The position numbers and the translations under genes were made by a program. From the NCBI RefSeq assembly GCF_002797855.1, contig NZ_PGFB01000004.1:310001-374000 (forward strand): a stretch of DNA of 64,000 nucleotides, written 5' to 3'. Below are positions 9,134 through 19,023 of this stretch, piece by piece (positions within the stretch are counted from its first letter, which is position 1; the number at the start of each line of letters is the position of its first letter). The notes beneath the pieces are model-generated. The model searched no databases. It saw only the letters and a list, made by a program, of their open reading frames with translations, and was not told the origin of the DNA. This stretch comes from Compostimonas suwonensis (GTDB lineage Bacteria; Actinomycetota; Actinomycetes; Actinomycetales; Microbacteriaceae).

Positions 9134-9420
9134 TGAAAGAGGATTCCTTCCGCCTGGCATGCAACTCTGGTGCAATGCCAGGAGAGCCGATCGCGACGGC
9201 TACACGCCTCGCGAGTTCTGATCCACGCGACGCAGGTGGATGTACGACAGTACAGCCACACAAGCAAGTGCGATTACGGTGAATATCTGGAAAGTGACCC
9301 GGAGACCAGATTCGCTCGTTACGCGGTTTCTTCCGGGTGCGACAAAAGCTTAGCACTGTTGCGGAGGTTCACAGGACAGCGTGCGGCCGGAGTGTTCACA
9401 AGCTCGGCCGGCCAGCTCGC
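9134..9420 (-). promoter_or_regulatory. rho leader region with possible promoter
   Basis: The 287-nt gap between thrB and rho has no convincing ORF. On the minus strand near 9345-9352 there is TGCTAAGCT (extended -10 like), with CTGTGA about 16 nt upstream. Transcription from there would give a leader of about 200 nt before the rho start. Long rho leaders are known sites of autogenous attenuation in other bacteria. That function here is inference. The G+C content drops locally. Confidence 0.35.
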
Positions 9421-10368
9421 TCAGCCGACCAGGGCGTCCGCGACGCTTACCGTCGCGCCCTTGAAGTCGACCGCGAGCATCAGCGCCTGCCACCGGGTGT
9501 CCGAGGCGGAGGCGACGAGCTCGGCGGCCGGGATGCGCTGACCCGGGTCGCTCGCTAGCACGAGGATCGAGGGGCCTGCACCCGAGACCACGGCCGGGAA
9601 GCCGTTCTCGCGCAGCAGCGCGATGAGGCGGTTCGTCTCCGGCATGGCCGAGGCGCGGTAGTTCTGGTGCAGCTTGTCCTCCGTGGCCGCGAGCAGCAGC
9701 TCGGGGCTCTGGATGAGCGCCGCGATGAGCAGCGCCGACCGGGAGACGTTGAAGACGGCGTCCTCGTGGGGCACCGACTGCGGCTGCAGGCTGCGGGCGA
9801 GCGCCGTCGACATCACGTGCTCGGGCACGAAGACGAGCGGCGAGACGCCGCGGTGCACCATGAGCCTCTTGTGCTGCGGGCCCTCCGGGGTGACCCAGGC
9901 GATCGTGAGCCCGCCGAAGAGCGCGGGCGCGACGTTGTCGGGGTGCCCCTCCATCTCGGTGGCGAGCGCCAGGAGAGCCGTCGAGTCGATGTCGACGATG
10001 CCCTCGAGCAGCCCCTTGGCCGCGACGATGCCGGAGACGATGGCCGCACCCGACGAGCCCATGCCCCGGCCGTGCGGGATCGAGTTGCGCGCCACGAGGT
10101 CGAGGCCCGGCAGCTCGAGGCCGTAGTGGGCGAAGGTGTGGGCGATGGCCGTGACGACGAGGTTGCTCTCGTCGGTGGGAACCTCGCCGGCGCCCACCCC
10201 GATGACGTCGACCGTGGCGCCCGGCTGCTCGCGAACGGTCACGGTGAGCTCGTCGTAGAGGGCGAGGGCCAGGCCGAGGGTGTCGAATCCCGGGCCCAGG
10301 TTCGCCGTCGTCGCGGGAACCTTGACGGTGACGCTGCGCCCCGGGCGCAGCGCCGCTACCGCGCTCAT
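9421..10368 (-). CDS. thrB: Homoserine kinase
   Basis: A 315-residue GHMP-family kinase that phosphorylates homoserine for threonine synthesis. The N-terminal GHMP motif is [15 protein letters not shown] and the ATP-binding glycine/serine loop is [18 protein letters not shown]. The C-terminal GHMP domain includes [14 protein letters not shown] chose the ATG at 10368 because it overlaps the thrC stop by 4 bp (ATGA). The upstream in-frame extension runs inside thrC and is an artefact. It is the last gene of the lysA-hom-thrC-thrB run, followed by a 287-nt gap and rho. Confidence 0.96.
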   Translation of the reverse strand: MSAVAALRPGRSVTVKVPATTANLGPGFDTLGLALALYDELTVTVREQPGATVDVIGVGAGEVPTDESNLVVTAIAHTFAHYGLELPGLDLVARNSIPHGRGMGSSGAAIVSGIVAAKGLLEGIVDIDSTALLALATEMEGHPDNVAPALFGGLTIAWVTPEGPQHKRLMVHRGVSPLVFVPEHVMSTALARSLQPQSVPHEDAVFNVSRSALLIAALIQSPELLLAATEDKLHQNYRASAMPETNRLIALLRENGFPAVVSGAGPSILVLASDPGQRIPAAELVASASDTRWQALMLAVDFKGATVSVADALVG

Positions 10369-11441
10369 GCGCCCGTGAGTCCCAGCACGGACGCGACCTC
10401 GGTGGTGTCCGCAGCGACGATCGTCGGCTGCACGTCGCTGCCGTCGGCGGTGCGCAGAGCCCACGAGGGGTCTTTGAGCCCGTGGCCGGTCACGGTGAGC
10501 ACAACGGTCGCGCCGGCCGGGATCTGGCCGGCCTCCGCGCGCTCGAGCAGGCCGGCGACGCTGATCGCGGAGGCCGGCTCGACGAAGACGCCGACCTCGG
10601 CCGAGAGGATGCGGTGCGCCTCGAGGATCTTGGCGTCGTCGATCGCGCCGAAGTAGCCGTCGGTCTCCTCGCGGGCGGCGAGGGCGAGCTCCCACGACGC
10701 GGGGTTGCCGATGCGGATGGCGCTCGCGATCGTGTCGGGGTCTTTCACGATGTGACCGAGCACGATGGGCGCGCTGCCCGCTGCCTGGAAGCCGAACATA
10801 CGCGGGAGCCGGTTGGTCGCGCCGCGGTCGGCCTCCTCGCGGTAGCCGCGCGAGTAGGCCGTGTAGTTGCCGGCGTTGCCGACGGGCACGATGTGGATGT
10901 CGGGGGCGTCGCCGAGCACCTCGACGACCTCGAACGCGGCCGTCTTCTGGCCTTCGATGCGATCGGGGTTCACGGAGTTGACGAGGTGCACGGGGTAGTT
11001 CGCCGCGAGGTCGCGGGCGATGTCGAGGCAGTCGTCGAAGTTGCCGCGCACCTGCAGCAGCTGCGCGTTGTGCGCGATGGCCTGGCTGAGCTTGCCCATC
11101 GCGATCTTGCCCTCGGGCACGAGCACGGCGGCTGTGATGCCCGCGTGCGTCGCGTAGGCCGCGGCACTCGCGGAGGTGTTGCCGGTGGATGCGCAGATGA
11201 CGGCCTTGGCGCCGTGCTCGAGCGCCTTCGAGATCGCCATCGTCATACCGCGGTCTTTGAACGAGCCCGTGGGGTTCATGCCCTCGAACTTCACGAAGAC
11301 GCGGGCCCCCGTGCGGGCCGAGAGGGCCGGCGCGGGGATGAGCGGGGTGCCGCCCTCCCCCAGGGTCACGATCGGGGTGGCATCCGAAATGTTCAGACGG
11401 TCAGCATACTCACGCAGCACACCTTGCCATTGCTTGGCCAT
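10365..11441 (-). CDS. thrC: Threonine synthase
   Basis: A 358-residue PLP enzyme converting O-phosphohomoserine to threonine. The PLP lysine is in [16 protein letters not shown] and the glycine-rich phosphate loop resembles [15 protein letters not shown]. The shorter actinobacterial/Bacillus-type ThrC (about 350 residues) is recognised rather than the long E. coli form. Its ATG overlaps the hom stop by one base (TGATG), and its own stop overlaps the thrB start, so translation is coupled along the operon. Confidence 0.96.
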   Translation of the reverse strand: MAKQWQGVLREYADRLNISDATPIVTLGEGGTPLIPAPALSARTGARVFVKFEGMNPTGSFKDRGMTMAISKALEHGAKAVICASTGNTSASAAAYATHAGITAAVLVPEGKIAMGKLSQAIAHNAQLLQVRGNFDDCLDIARDLAANYPVHLVNSVNPDRIEGQKTAAFEVVEVLGDAPDIHIVPVGNAGNYTAYSRGYREEADRGATNRLPRMFGFQAAGSAPIVLGHIVKDPDTIASAIRIGNPASWELALAAREETDGYFGAIDDAKILEAHRILSAEVGVFVEPASAISVAGLLERAEAGQIPAGATVVLTVTGHGLKDPSWALRTADGSDVQPTIVAADTTEVASVLGLTGA

Positions 11442-12784
11442 CAGGCTCCTTCAACTCTCAGAACGGATGCGACGGAGGTCACCACTTCGTTGGCCGCAAG
11501 GGCGGCGACCGTGGCAGCGAGGGCGGCCTCGGGTGCCTCGTGCGTTCCGATCACCAGGGTAGCGCCACGAGCCGGGGACTCTCGAACCGGGGTGGCCTCC
11601 CCGCCCAGCGAACGGGGCGTGGACTGCTCGACGACCTCGACCGAGACGCCGTGATCGCTGAAGACCCCGGCGATCCGCGCGAGCACTCCGGGCTCGTCGG
11701 CCACCTCGAGGCTCACCTGGTAGCGGGTGAGCACCGAGCCGATGTCGAGCACGGGGATGTCGGCGTGGGTCGACTCGGCGACGCCGGGGCCGCCGACGAC
11801 GTGCCGGCGCGCGGCCGAGACGAGGTCGCCGAGCACGGCCGAGGCCGTCTGCGGGCCGCCGGCGCCCGCGCCGTAGAACATCAGGTCGCCCGCGTTCTCG
11901 GCCTGCACGAAGACGGCGTTGTTGGCCCCGTGCACGGCGGCGAGAGGATGCTTGCGCGAGACGAGCGCGGGATAGACGCGGGCCGAGACCCCGTCTCTGC
12001 CCGTCGCGGGGTCGAGGATGCGCTCGCAGATCGCGAGCAGCTTGACGACGTAGCCGGCCTTGCGGGCCGAGTCGATCTGCTCCTTCGTGATGCCCTCGAT
12101 GCCCTCGCGGTAGACCGCGTCGTGCGGAACGCTCGTGTGGAAGGCGAGGCTCGCAAGGATGGCGGCCTTCTGCGCGGCGTCGTAGCCGCCGATGTCGGCC
12201 GTCGGGTCGGCCTCGGCGTAGCCCAGCGCGGTCGCGGCGGCGAGCGCGGACTCGAGGTCGTCGCCCTCCGTGTCCATCCGGTCGAGGATGTAGTTGGTCG
12301 TGCCGTTGACGATGCCGAGGATGCGGTTCACCCGGTCGCCCGCGAGGCTGTCGCGCAACGGGCGGATGATGGGGATCGCGCCCCCGACGGCCGCCTCGTA
12401 GTAGAGCTGCGCGCCCACCTGCTCGGCGGCGGCGAAGAGCTCGGGGCCGTGGGTGGCGAGCAGCGCCTTGTTGGCGGTCACGACGTCGGCGCCCGAGTTG
12501 ATCGCCTGCAGCAGGTAGCTGCGGGCGGGCTCGATGCCGCCGATGAGCTCGATGACGACGTCGGCGCCGAGGATGAGCGTCTGCGCGTCGGTTGTGAAGA
12601 GGTGTCGGGGAAGGTCGACGTCGCGTCTCGCGTCGACGTCGCGCACAGCGATGCCGACGAGCTCGATGCGGGTGCCCGCCCGGCTCGCGAGCTCGTCGCC
12701 GTGTTCGAGCAGCTGCTTGGCGACCTGGGAGCCGACCGAGCCCGCGCCCAGAAGCGCGACCCTCAGTGTGCGGTACTCGATCAT
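11441..12784 (-). CDS. hom: Homoserine dehydrogenase
   Basis: A 447-residue NAD(P)H-dependent enzyme reducing aspartate semialdehyde to homoserine. The Rossmann motif is [15 protein letters not shown]. The catalytic region includes [14 protein letters not shown] and the Lys/Asp segment [21 protein letters not shown]-terminal ACT domain (about residues 355-440) matches the threonine-sensitive actinobacterial form. The ATG at 12784 is preceded by GGAGGAGA and overlaps the lysA stop by 4 bp. Its product feeds both ThrB/ThrC here and MetX/MetY encoded 40 kb away. Confidence 0.96.
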   Translation of the reverse strand: MIEYRTLRVALLGAGSVGSQVAKQLLEHGDELASRAGTRIELVGIAVRDVDARRDVDLPRHLFTTDAQTLILGADVVIELIGGIEPARSYLLQAINSGADVVTANKALLATHGPELFAAAEQVGAQLYYEAAVGGAIPIIRPLRDSLAGDRVNRILGIVNGTTNYILDRMDTEGDDLESALAAATALGYAEADPTADIGGYDAAQKAAILASLAFHTSVPHDAVYREGIEGITKEQIDSARKAGYVVKLLAICERILDPATGRDGVSARVYPALVSRKHPLAAVHGANNAVFVQAENAGDLMFYGAGAGGPQTASAVLGDLVSAARRHVVGGPGVAESTHADIPVLDIGSVLTRYQVSLEVADEPGVLARIAGVFSDHGVSVEVVEQSTPRSLGGEATPVRESPARGATLVIGTHEAPEAALAATVAALAANEVVTSVASVLRVEGA

Positions 12785-14247
12785 GACTCTCCTCCGATTC
12801 CGGCGTCGCGGGAGAGCAGATCGGCTTCCGTCTCCCCGCGTACGATGACTCGCGCCTCGCCGCCGCGCACGGCGACGACGGGCGGGCGGCCCAGGTAGTT
12901 GTAGTTGCTCGCGAGCGACCAGCAGTAGGCGCCCGTGGCGGGCACGGCCGCGAGATCGCCGGCCGCGACATCCGACGGCAGGTAGTCGGCGTAGACCAGG
13001 ATGTCGCCGCTCTCGCAGTGCTTGCCGGCGAGCCGCACGAGCGCCGGGCCGGCCTGCGACACCCGGTTGGCGAGGCGCACCGAGTAGTCGGCGCCGTAGA
13101 GCGCCGGGCGGGCGTTGTCGCTCATGCCGCCGTCGACGCTCACGTAGCGGCGCACGGCGGTCTGCGCGGGCTCCTGCTCCGGGCCCGGCTCCCCCGACCC
13201 CGGCACGGTCACGACGACGTCTTTGATCGTGCCGATCGTGTAGAGCGTCACCGTCGACGGCCCCACGATCATCCGGCCCGGCTCGAAGGCGACGACGGGA
13301 ACCGGGATCGCCAGGCGGGCGCACTCCGATGCGACGATCGCGGCGATGCGCTCGGCGAGCTCCGCCACGGGTGTGGGGTCGTCGGCCTCGGTGTAGGCGA
13401 TGCCGAAACCGCCGCCCAGGTTGAGCTCGGGGATCTCGCCGCCGGCGAGCAGGCGGGCGTGCGCACCGAGGATGCGCGCCGCCGACTCCGCGAAGCCGTC
13501 GCTCCCGAAGATCTGCGAGCCGATGTGGCAGTGCAGCCCCAGGAAGCGCAGGCTCTCGTGGCCGCGGATGAGGGCCACGGCTTCGTCGACCGTCTCGAGG
13601 GAAAGGCCGAACTTCTGGTCTTCGTGAGCCGTCGCCAGGAAGTCGTGGGTGTGGGCGTGCACGCCGCTGTTGACCCGCAGGCGCACGGGCTGCACACGAC
13701 CGTGCCGGCTCGCGGCATCCGCGACCCGCTCGATCTCGGCGATGCTGTCGAGAACGATCGCGCCGACGCCCACGCTCACACAGCGGTCGATCTCGGCGAG
13801 CGACTTGTTGTTGCCGTGCATGCCCAGCCGGCCGGGGTCGACGCCCGCCGCGAGGGCCACGGCGAGCTCGCCGCCGCTGCAGACGTCGATGTTGAGGCCG
13901 GCTGCGGTCACCCAGCGCGCGATCTCGGTGGAGAGGAAGGCCTTGCCCGCGTAGTAGACCGTGGCGGTCGTGCCGATCGCCGCGAAGCTCCTGTCGAAGG
14001 CCTCCCGGGTCTCGAGCGCGCGGGAGCGCACGTCGTCTTCGTCGACGACGTAGACGGGTGTTCCGAAACGCTCGGCCAGCTCGGATGCCGCGACTCCGGC
14101 GATCAGCAGCTGCCCGTCGTCTGCACGGCCGGCGTTGCGCGGCCAGACGGAGGGCGCGAGCGCGTTGGGGTCTTCCGGCAGGCTGAGCCAGTCGGGTGCG
14201 AGCGGGCTCGCGGCTGTGGGCGTGTGGGCCACGGGAGAAAACCTCAC
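12781..14247 (-). CDS. lysA: Diaminopimelate decarboxylase
   Basis: A 488-residue PLP enzyme (fold III) catalysing the last step of lysine synthesis. The PLP lysine is in YYAGKAFLS, the phosphate-binding loop is LNLGGGFGIAYTE, and the dimer-partner cysteine is in CESGD. Length is slightly over the usual 440-470 because of an N-terminal extension (PDWLSLPEDPNALAPSVWPRN) common in Actinobacteria. The start is uncertain: GTG at 14247 and GTG at 14232 both lack a clear ribosome site. It opens the lysA-hom-thrC-thrB overlapping run. The 153-nt gap to the LmeA-like gene upstream may hold a promoter. Confidence 0.94.
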   Translation of the reverse strand: MRFSPVAHTPTAASPLAPDWLSLPEDPNALAPSVWPRNAGRADDGQLLIAGVAASELAERFGTPVYVVDEDDVRSRALETREAFDRSFAAIGTTATVYYAGKAFLSTEIARWVTAAGLNIDVCSGGELAVALAAGVDPGRLGMHGNNKSLAEIDRCVSVGVGAIVLDSIAEIERVADAASRHGRVQPVRLRVNSGVHAHTHDFLATAHEDQKFGLSLETVDEAVALIRGHESLRFLGLHCHIGSQIFGSDGFAESAARILGAHARLLAGGEIPELNLGGGFGIAYTEADDPTPVAELAERIAAIVASECARLAIPVPVVAFEPGRMIVGPSTVTLYTIGTIKDVVVTVPGSGEPGPEQEPAQTAVRRYVSVDGGMSDNARPALYGADYSVRLANRVSQAGPALVRLAGKHCESGDILVYADYLPSDVAAGDLAAVPATGAYCWSLASNYNYLGRPPVVAVRGGEARVIVRGETEADLLSRDAGIGGES

Positions 14248-14400
14248 GGGATGGGGTCGAGTGGGAGTCTCACTGTGTGGCGAGCGGACCCGGATTGGCC
14301 CCTGAAGCCAGTGAAAGTGCGGTACCGCGAGTCTACCGAGAACGTATGCCGCGATCCGAATCCGTTACGCGGTCGTGCCGCGACCGCGAGCCCGCGAAGG

Positions 14401-15165
14401 TCAGCCGCAGCTGCCCGTCGAGGTCGCCCACTCCTGCGTGAGCACGACGTCGCTCGCCTCGAGGGTGAGCGTCGCCTGCTCGGGCGCGATGTCGATGCCG
14501 GTCACTCCGACACCGGGCGGCAGATACTGCGCCACGCACACCGGGATCGGGTCGGAGCCGACGACCGTCGACACGAGCCGGCTCAGGTCGATGTCGGCCG
14601 AGCCCGCGGTGAGGCTCACGTTCTGCGGCGCGAGCAGGATCTCGTCGCCGGCCGCCGTCGGGGTCGCCTCCACGCGGATGCCGAGGTCGAGGCCGAGGAA
14701 GTTCACCGTCGTGTCGTAGCTGAGGCTCTGGTCGCCGAGCTGCACCGCCGATGTCGCATCGGGAACCTGCACGAGCCTGTTGAGGTTCGCGGCATCCACC
14801 GTGATCGTGCCGGTCACCTCGCCCACCGGCTTCTCGAGGTCGGTGGGCACGTTCCTGCCCACGACCGAGACATCGGCGAGCACGCCGTCGATGGTGAGGT
14901 CGGGCGCGCTGACCGTGACCTCGTCGAGGTGGCCGGTGAGCAGCTGCGCGATGACGGACACTCCCCCGAGCTGCACCGACACGTCGGCCGCGACACCCTC
15001 CGGCAAGCGGCTCTCGATCTGGCTGGCGGCCTCGTTCTGGGCGACGCCCCGCACGACCGCGTCGGCGATGAAGTAGCCGCCGACGAGGATGACGACGAGG
15101 CTCACGAGGATGACGATGCCCGCGACGCGTCCTCGCGAGCGGGGTCGTTCGGGCGCCTCCGTCAT
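14401..15165 (-). CDS. LmeA-like (DUF2993) membrane-anchored lipid-binding protein
   Basis: A 254-residue protein with one N-terminal transmembrane segment (about residues 14-38, VAGIVILVSLVVILVGGYFIA) and an extracytoplasmic beta-rich DUF2993 domain ending in a Cys near the C-terminus. In mycobacteria LmeA of this family is a periplasmic phospholipid-binding protein that affects lipomannan elongation. A similar envelope role here is inference. The ATG at 15165 was chosen over an upstream extension that lies inside argS. It starts 8 nt after the argS stop, so the two are probably cotranscribed. Confidence 0.75.
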   Translation of the reverse strand: MTEAPERPRSRGRVAGIVILVSLVVILVGGYFIADAVVRGVAQNEAASQIESRLPEGVAADVSVQLGGVSVIAQLLTGHLDEVTVSAPDLTIDGVLADVSVVGRNVPTDLEKPVGEVTGTITVDAANLNRLVQVPDATSAVQLGDQSLSYDTTVNFLGLDLGIRVEATPTAAGDEILLAPQNVSLTAGSADIDLSRLVSTVVGSDPIPVCVAQYLPPGVGVTGIDIAPEQATLTLEASDVVLTQEWATSTGSCG

Positions 15166-15173
15166 CCTCCGGC

Positions 15174-16910
15174 TCACATCCTCTCGGGAGCCGTGACGCC
15201 GAGCAGGCCCAGCCCGTTGCGGATGACCTGTCCTGTCGCGTCGTTGAGCCACAGCCTGCTGCGGTGCACGTCGGTCACGGGCTCGTCGCCCACGGGCGTC
15301 ACCCGGCAGTTGTCGTACCAGCGGTGGTAGTCGCCGGCGACCTCTTCGATGTAGCGCGCGACGCGGTGCGGCTCGCGCAGCTCGGCGGCCTGGCGCACGA
15401 CCCGCGGGAACTCGGCGAGCGCGCCCAGCAGGATGCTCTCCGTCTCGTGGTCGAGCAGCGAGGCGTCGAAGACGCTGCGGTCGACGCCGACGGATGCCGC
15501 GTTCCGCGCGACCGACTGCGTGCGTGCGTGCGCGTACTGCACGTAGAAGACGGGGTTGTCGTTGGTGCGCTTGGTGAGCAGGTCGAGGTCGATGTCGAGC
15601 TGCGAGTCGGCGGAGGAGCGCACGAGGGCGTAGCGCGCGGCATCCACGCCCACGGCGTCGACGAGGTCCTCCATCGTTACGACCGTGCCGGCCCGCTTGC
15701 TCATCCGCTGCGGCACGCCGTCGCGCAGCAGGGTCACGAGCTGGCCGATGAGGATCTCGAGGTTCACGTACGGCGTGTCGCCGAACGCCGCCGTCATCGC
15801 CATGAGCCGGCCCACGTAGCCGTGGTGGTCGGCGCCGAGCATGATGAGGTTGCGCTCGAAGCCGCGTTCGCGCTTGTCGAGGTAGTAGGCGAGGTCGCCG
15901 GCGATGTAGGCCGCGTTGCCGTCGCTCTTGATGATGACGCGGTCTTTGTCGTCGCCGAACTCGGTCGTGCGCAGCCAGACCGCTCCGTCTTTCTCGAAGA
16001 TGTGGCCGGCGTCGCGCAGGCGGGCGACGGCGCGCTCGACGGCCTGCGAGTCGTGCAGGGAGTTCTCGTGGAAGTAGACGTCGAAGTCGACGCCGAAGTC
16101 GTGCAGGCTCTGGCGGATGTCGCCGAACATGAGCTCCACGCCGATCGAGCGGAAGACCTCCTGCTTCTCCTCGGCGGGCAGCGAGGCGAGCTCGGCCGCG
16201 CCGTCGGCCGCGACCCTCTCCGCGTAGGCCGCGACGACGCGGTCCGTGATGTCGGAGATGTACTGGCCGCCGTAGCCGTCCTCCGGTGTCGGCTGCCCCT
16301 CGTAGCTCGCGAGCAGGCTGCGGGCGAAGCGGTCGATCTGCTCGCCGTGGTCGTTGAAGTAGTACTCGCGTGTCACGAGGGCGCCCTCGGCCTGCAGGAT
16401 GCGGGCGAGGCTGTCGCCCACGGCGGCCCAGCGCACGCCGCCGATGTGGATGGGGCCCGTCGGGTTCGCCGAGACGAACTCGAGGTTCATCGTCACGCCC
16501 GCGTAGAGGTCGCCCGTGCCGTACTCGGGCCCGGCCTCGACGATGGCGTGGGCGAGCTGGCCGGCGGCTGCGGCATCCAGGCGGATGTTGATGAAGCCGG
16601 GGCCGGCGATGTCGACGGATGCCACGCCCTCGAGCTTCTCGAGACCGCTCGCGAGCTCGGCCGCGACCTCGCGGGGGTTCGCTCCGAGCGGCTTGGCGAT
16701 GCGCATGGCGATGTTCGACGCCCAGTCGCCGTGCTCGCGGTTCTTGGGCCGCTCGAGCACGACGGAGGCCGGGTCGATGACGAGCGGGGCGATCCGCTCG
16801 CCGCCCGCCGCCGTGTCCGCCTCAATGCCCGCTTCCGCGCCCGCGCGTCGACGCTCGACCAGGGAGGCCACGAGGTCGTAGAGGACGCTGGAGAGTTCTG
16901 CAGGAGTCAC
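15174..16910 (-). CDS. argS: Arginyl-tRNA synthetase
   Basis: A 578-residue class I aminoacyl-tRNA synthetase. An N-terminal Arg-tRNA-recognition domain (about 1-110) is followed by the HIGH-like site in [12 protein letters not shown], the catalytic core, and the MSKRAG variant of KMSKS. A C-terminal DALR anticodon-binding domain covers roughly 460-578 and ends [11 protein letters not shown]. Length equals E. coli ArgS (577). The GTG at 16910 was chosen since it gives the standard N-terminus ([13 protein letters not shown]). It begins the argS to thrB run. A tRNA-Arg(CCG) gene lies 1.7 kb away. Confidence 0.96.
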   Translation of the reverse strand: MTPAELSSVLYDLVASLVERRRAGAEAGIEADTAAGGERIAPLVIDPASVVLERPKNREHGDWASNIAMRIAKPLGANPREVAAELASGLEKLEGVASVDIAGPGFINIRLDAAAAGQLAHAIVEAGPEYGTGDLYAGVTMNLEFVSANPTGPIHIGGVRWAAVGDSLARILQAEGALVTREYYFNDHGEQIDRFARSLLASYEGQPTPEDGYGGQYISDITDRVVAAYAERVAADGAAELASLPAEEKQEVFRSIGVELMFGDIRQSLHDFGVDFDVYFHENSLHDSQAVERAVARLRDAGHIFEKDGAVWLRTTEFGDDKDRVIIKSDGNAAYIAGDLAYYLDKRERGFERNLIMLGADHHGYVGRLMAMTAAFGDTPYVNLEILIGQLVTLLRDGVPQRMSKRAGTVVTMEDLVDAVGVDAARYALVRSSADSQLDIDLDLLTKRTNDNPVFYVQYAHARTQSVARNAASVGVDRSVFDASLLDHETESILLGALAEFPRVVRQAAELREPHRVARYIEEVAGDYHRWYDNCRVTPVGDEPVTDVHRSRLWLNDATGQVIRNGLGLLGVTAPERM

Positions 16911-17086
16911 GGGGAGCCATCCTATCGCGAGGGCGACGACGGCCCGGGCGGCACGATCCGCGTCGGTTCCATGAACGCTCCGCGGACTCTGCACGAGTCC
17001 CGGCGTCCGTTCAAGAAACGGTTGCTAAGGTCGTGCTCACAGACAGAAAACCCTCCCCGAACAACGCAGGAAGGCCTGGTTCCGCC

Positions 17087-17710
17087 GTGTCGTCTCTCCA
17101 CGCTCGCGCCATGCGTGCCGGTCTCGTCGCATTCACCACCGTCGCCGTTCTCGCGACCCTGGCGGCGTGCACGAGCGATCCCGTCTCGACGGTGAAGCCG
17201 ACGAAGGTCGCGAGCGAGACGCCCGCCGCGGATCCGAGCGAGACGCCCACCACGACGCCCACGCCGACGGAGGATCCCGGCATCCCCGTGACGATCGCGT
17301 GTGATCAGCTGCTGACCCCCGACGACGTCTACGCCTTCAACCCCAACTTCGGCACCCAGCCCGACTACGCGCCCGCGGAGGGCAGCTCGGCCGCCGAGAT
17401 CGTCGCGGCCCAGGGCCTCTCCTGCGGCTGGCTCAACCAGACGAGCGGCGACACGATCTCGGCCTCGGTCGGCCAGTTCGGCGACCCCCACCTCGAGTCG
17501 CTCAAGAACACGATGGTCATGGAGAGCAAGCCGGTTCCCACCTACGGCGACCCGGCCACGATCGAGGGCTACTTCGAGGTCGAGAACGGCGTCGGCCAGG
17601 CGAACGTCTTCAGCGGTCCGTACTGGATCTCGATGTCGTCGACGTTCTTCGTCGAGCCGGGCGACGCGCAGCCCCTCGTCGCGGCGGCGCTCGCCAACCT
17701 CGGGCAGTAG
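17087..17710 (+). CDS. Putative lipoprotein of unknown function
   Basis: A 207-residue secreted lipoprotein with signal peptide and lipobox LATLAAC (lipidated Cys about residue 28). A Thr/Pro/Glu-rich linker (SETPTTTPTPTEDPG) leads into a small domain of about 140 residues with two further Cys (IACDQLL and LSCGWLN) that could pair. I do not recognise a named domain with certainty, though the arrangement recalls actinobacterial surface lipoproteins with DUF3558-like folds. GTG 17087 was preferred because GCAGGAAGG lies 13 nt upstream and it opens a short signal peptide. GTG 17033 is an alternative. It is transcribed divergently from argS. Confidence 0.7.
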   Translation: MSSLHARAMRAGLVAFTTVAVLATLAACTSDPVSTVKPTKVASETPAADPSETPTTTPTPTEDPGIPVTIACDQLLTPDDVYAFNPNFGTQPDYAPAEGSSAAEIVAAQGLSCGWLNQTSGDTISASVGQFGDPHLESLKNTMVMESKPVPTYGDPATIEGYFEVENGVGQANVFSGPYWISMSSTFFVEPGDAQPLVAAALANLGQ

Positions 17711-17728
17711 CGGCAGCAGCAGCAGTAG

Positions 17729-18529
17729 CTAGGCGGTCCCGTGGTCGTCGCGGGGCAGCTCGCCGGCGACCGTCGCCATGACCTCGAGGCCCACGAGGGT
17801 CAGCGCGCCGCCCTGGTGGGTGAGGAAGGCCGCGTCCGCGGCATCCCGGCCCGTCGCGATGCGCACGAGGCTCTGCCGGGGCGCGAGGCGGGTGGAGTCG
17901 ACGACGTGCCACGCGCCGTCGACGTACGCCTCGGCGACGGCGTGGAAGTCCATGGGAGAGAGCCCGGGGGCGTAGACCGACAGGTAGCGCGCGGGCACGT
18001 CGAGCGCCCGCAGCAGCGCGATCGTGAGGTGGGCGAAGTCGCGGCAGACCCCGCGGCGGGCGAGCAGCACGTCGGCGGCGCCATCCGTCGACCCGGTCGA
18101 CCCCGACTCGTACGCGAGCCGCGCGTGCACCCACTCGCCGACCGCGAGCAGCAGGGGCGGCCCCGTGACTCCGGCGAACTCCGCGGCGGCCGTCGGCAGG
18201 AGCAGGTCGGACTCGCAGTAGCGGCTCGGCCGCAGGTATTCGAGCAGCTCGAGCTCGGCGGCATCCCCGACCTGTCGTGCGGTGTGTTCCGCGGTTCCGC
18301 CGACCGTCGCCTCGTAGGCCACCCGCACCCGCCCCGCACCGGCGTCGAGCAGCTGCAGCCGCGACCCGTTCGCCGTCACGAGCTCGCGCCAGGCGATCGG
18401 CCGCTCCCCGTCGGTGACCTCGATCCGCTCGGCCACGACGCCCTCGTCCCTCCGCACGGCGATCGAGAGGATGAGCTCGGCGGATGACTCGAGCAGGAGG
18501 TCGAGGCGGCAGGACACGGTGCGCATCAT
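17729..18529 (-). CDS. Transglutaminase-like protein
   Basis: A 266-residue protein with an N-terminal beta-sandwich (about 1-140, bacterial transglutaminase-like N region) and a cysteine-protease-type transglutaminase core. The Cys-His-Asp triad is visible as RRGVCRDFAHL, MDFHAVAEAYV and WHVVDSTRLAP. Such proteins act as peptidases or amidases in many bacteria. The substrate is unknown. The -10 TATGAT (18541-18536 on the minus strand) lies exactly 6 nt before the ATG at 18529, and no ribosome site is present, so the mRNA is probably leaderless. It is convergent with the lipoprotein gene (19-nt gap). Confidence 0.85.
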   Translation of the reverse strand: MMRTVSCRLDLLLESSAELILSIAVRRDEGVVAERIEVTDGERPIAWRELVTANGSRLQLLDAGAGRVRVAYEATVGGTAEHTARQVGDAAELELLEYLRPSRYCESDLLLPTAAAEFAGVTGPPLLLAVGEWVHARLAYESGSTGSTDGAADVLLARRGVCRDFAHLTIALLRALDVPARYLSVYAPGLSPMDFHAVAEAYVDGAWHVVDSTRLAPRQSLVRIATGRDAADAAFLTHQGGALTLVGLEVMATVAGELPRDDHGTA

Positions 18530-18626
18530 CCGGCGATCATACGGAGCGATTGTTACAGCCGTCGTCGCGGTCTCGACGCGCTGTCCGGATCAGGGCGGCG
18601 CAATGCTAACCTGGATGGGTTCCTTG

Positions 18627-18701
18627 GCCCCCATAGCTCAGGGGATAGAGCACTGCCCTCCGGAGGCAGGGGCCGCAGTTCGAATCTGCGTGGGGGCACC
18701 A
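18627..18701 (+). tRNA. tRNA-Arg (anticodon CCG)
   Basis: A complete cloverleaf: acceptor GCCCCCA paired with TGGGGGC, D arm GCTC/GAGC, anticodon arm CTGCC/GGCAG with loop CTCCGGA (anticodon CCG, reads CGG), a 4-nt variable loop, T arm CGCAG/CTGCG with TTCGAAT, discriminator A, and an encoded CCA end. A -10-like TAACCT lies at 18607-18612, about 15 nt upstream. Confidence 0.97.
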
Positions 18702-18722
18702 CCTCACGATCTCTCCAGCCCG

Positions 18723-18812
18723 TCAGCAGGGGCGGTACACGTCGGATCGGTGATCGACGCGCAGGATGAGCACACGGCTCGACGCGTCGTCGACGGCGCG
18801 GAGCTCGCGGAG
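18723..18812 (-). pseudogene. Fragment resembling the C-terminus of a RelE/ParE-type toxin
   Basis: The minus-strand frame ending at 18723 reads LRELRAVDDASSRVLILRVD followed by HRSDVYRPC. This resembles the last strands of RelE/ParE toxins, which end in a VLRVGHRxxVYR-type motif. Upstream in the same frame there is no recognisable toxin body and no antitoxin gene. It lies 22 nt after the tRNA-Arg gene, a common integration site for mobile genes, and looks like a decayed remnant. The rest of the gap 18813-19023 has no gene I can support. The match is by eye only. Confidence 0.45.
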
Positions 18813-19023
18813 CGGGGCGCAGGGCCGTGCAGGGGGTTCAGCGCCCCGAACGCTTGCCACCCGGGTCGCGGGCGAGGATGATCGTGCCGAACGGCACCGG
18901 TGGTGCCCGCCATCCGATGTTCCCCGAGCTTCTGCTTTCCGTCCATGTTTCCGCACACGCACGCGCCCGTCCCCGCACGTACGCTCGTCCCGCACGATGT
19001 CGTGAACCGTTGAAAGGAACACC

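Noticed and set aside
16911-17086. T-box or amino-acid leader before argS
   Set aside because: No specifier loop, antiterminator bulge or leader peptide with Arg codons could be seen. Gap too short and lacks the T-box core.
17033-17086. Upstream GTG start for the lipoprotein gene
   Set aside because: It would add 18 charged residues before the signal peptide. The GTG at 17087 gives a normal signal peptide and has a ribosome site.
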